DNA of 42,058 bases from Fragilaria crotonensis (Eukaryota; Bacillariophyta; Fragilariophyceae; Fragilariales; Fragilariaceae). The stretch covers positions 1-42,058 of the forward strand of contig JAKSYS010000559.1 in NCBI GenBank assembly GCA_022925895.1, in the 5' to 3' direction. Position numbers and translations under genes: made by a program. This document shows positions 41,278 through 42,058 of this stretch, piece after piece. Positions within the stretch are counted from its first letter, which is position 1. Each line of letters opens with the position of its first letter. The notes beneath the pieces were generated by a model. It was not told where the DNA came from, did no database searches, and saw only the letters and a program-made list of their open reading frames with translations.

Positions 41278-41285
41278 GTTTATTT
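41278..41285. repeat. MITE target-site duplication (left)
   Basis: GTTTATTT, repeated exactly at 41776-41783. Confidence 0.88.
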
Positions 41286-41775
41286 CAGGGATTGGAAAAA
41301 TAATACTGTCCCACGTTGAATCTGGTATTACAGTCCTCCAGTAGGTAGAATGGTATTGCGCTGTTGCACTGGGAGGTATTTTGGTATTGAAAAATACTTC
41401 AGTCCGGTATGAATATACTTCTCTTCATTTTTCGAATCGCAGTACTTACTCGGTTCCATTGGTTTCGTCCGGTAGGTATAATGGTAGTAAAAACACTACA
41501 GTAACAGTAAACTTCAGTACTACAGTACAGAAATGAACCGTAAACACACTGATGCAGGACAGAACATTTATGGAAATTCCGACTGGTATTCCCGAACACC
41601 GGAATTCAAAATACTACCGACTAAACTCAGTAGAAAATAACCAAGGGTCTTGGTTACTGGTTGGTATATTGCAACTCGCAGGTAACCAGTTATTTTAAAA
41701 ATCACAGTAGTGGTACAGTATAATACCATCGGTATTTGGTTACCGGTACCGGTGGTTATTTACTTCCAATCCCTG
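41286..41775. mobile_element. hAT-type MITE, 490 bp
   Basis: Ends are inverted repeats CAGGGATTGGAA and TTCCAATCCCTG, flanked by a perfect 8-bp duplication GTTTATTT. No transposase frame. The interior is rich in GGTATT/AATACC and CAGTA words. The termini differ from those of the 3.9-kb hAT element, so a different transposase must mobilise it. Confidence 0.88.
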
Positions 41776-41783
41776 GTTTATTT
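41776..41783. repeat. MITE target-site duplication (right)
   Basis: GTTTATTT, identical to 41278-41285. Confidence 0.88.
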
Positions 41784-42058
41784 TGTGCTAATACATACCA
41801 CTCTGTTCCAAAAAAAGAGTGCCATTTGATTTTTGGTTAGGGTTCTCATTTGGTGTCTTTTGGTCAATATGCTGTAGACCATCAGTATATCTCCACGTTT
41901 CGGCGATGCACGCTTTGTCTCAACGGCTGCTACTTAATAGAAAATTGCGCATATGTTTGAATTATTCCGCCTATGTCGCATGTCATACCTGTTCTTTCCA
42001 AGACGCATTCATTATTTGAATAAGAGTGCAAATAAATTATATGAATGAATGTTTAAAT
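41784..42058. other. Window end, no gene seen
   Basis: Less than 300 bp after the MITE. A short plus frame (41819-42019) has no supportive features. Confidence 0.45.

Overview
The window looks like nuclear DNA of a photosynthetic stramenopile, most likely a diatom (inference). The best evidence is a 238-residue protein with a signal peptide ending at an Ala|Phe junction, then a twin-arginine lumen-targeting segment: the bipartite route into secondary plastids. Short GT-AG introns (78-110 bp), Ty1/copia and hAT transposons, mixed-strand gene order and long intergenic stretches all fit a eukaryote. No tRNA, rRNA or CRISPR array was seen.

Layout. 0.6-2.9 kb: a divergent pair, an AlkB-like oxygenase (one frameshift) and a secreted tandem-GNAT protein. 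4.4-6.4 kb: a 5'-nucleotidase-family gene broken by about eight tiny deletions. 8.57-16.63 kb: a complete Ty1/copia element on the minus strand with near-identical LTRs, a 5-bp target duplication and unusual LTR ends. 16.7-17.4 kb: a Psb31/PsbQ-like lumenal protein whose start lies 76 bp from an LTR. 17.8-18.4 kb: a frameshifted membrane protein. 18.68-22.56 kb: a complete hAT element (22-bp perfect TIRs, perfect 8-bp target duplication) sitting in what was a divergent promoter. 22.6-27.2 kb: a hypothetical gene, an eEF1A-KMT-like methyltransferase and a five-span tweety/prominin-like membrane protein.

28.5-39.6 kb holds the most interesting part: three related ERD2 (KDEL-receptor)-like genes, all with a C-terminal extension carrying further membrane spans. 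Copy 3 keeps most of the retrieval-signal pocket, copy 1 has lost several pocket residues and carries a 1.58-kb GC-AG intron, and copy 2 is 5'-truncated and fused to the tail of copy 1. Copies 2 and 3 are separated by a repeat-rich interval with a long inverted repeat of about 390-400 bp arms and inner 20/21-bp tandem repeats, resembling a foldback element. A 490-bp hAT-type MITE with a perfect 8-bp target duplication lies at 41.3-41.8 kb.

Caution on broken genes. Nearly all disruptions I could place are single-base deletions in or beside short homopolymers, without nonsense substitutions in the 5'-nucleotidase and oxygenase. This pattern fits uncorrected consensus errors at least as well as true pseudogenes. 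I have marked such loci as pseudogene because that is how they read, and state the alternative in each.
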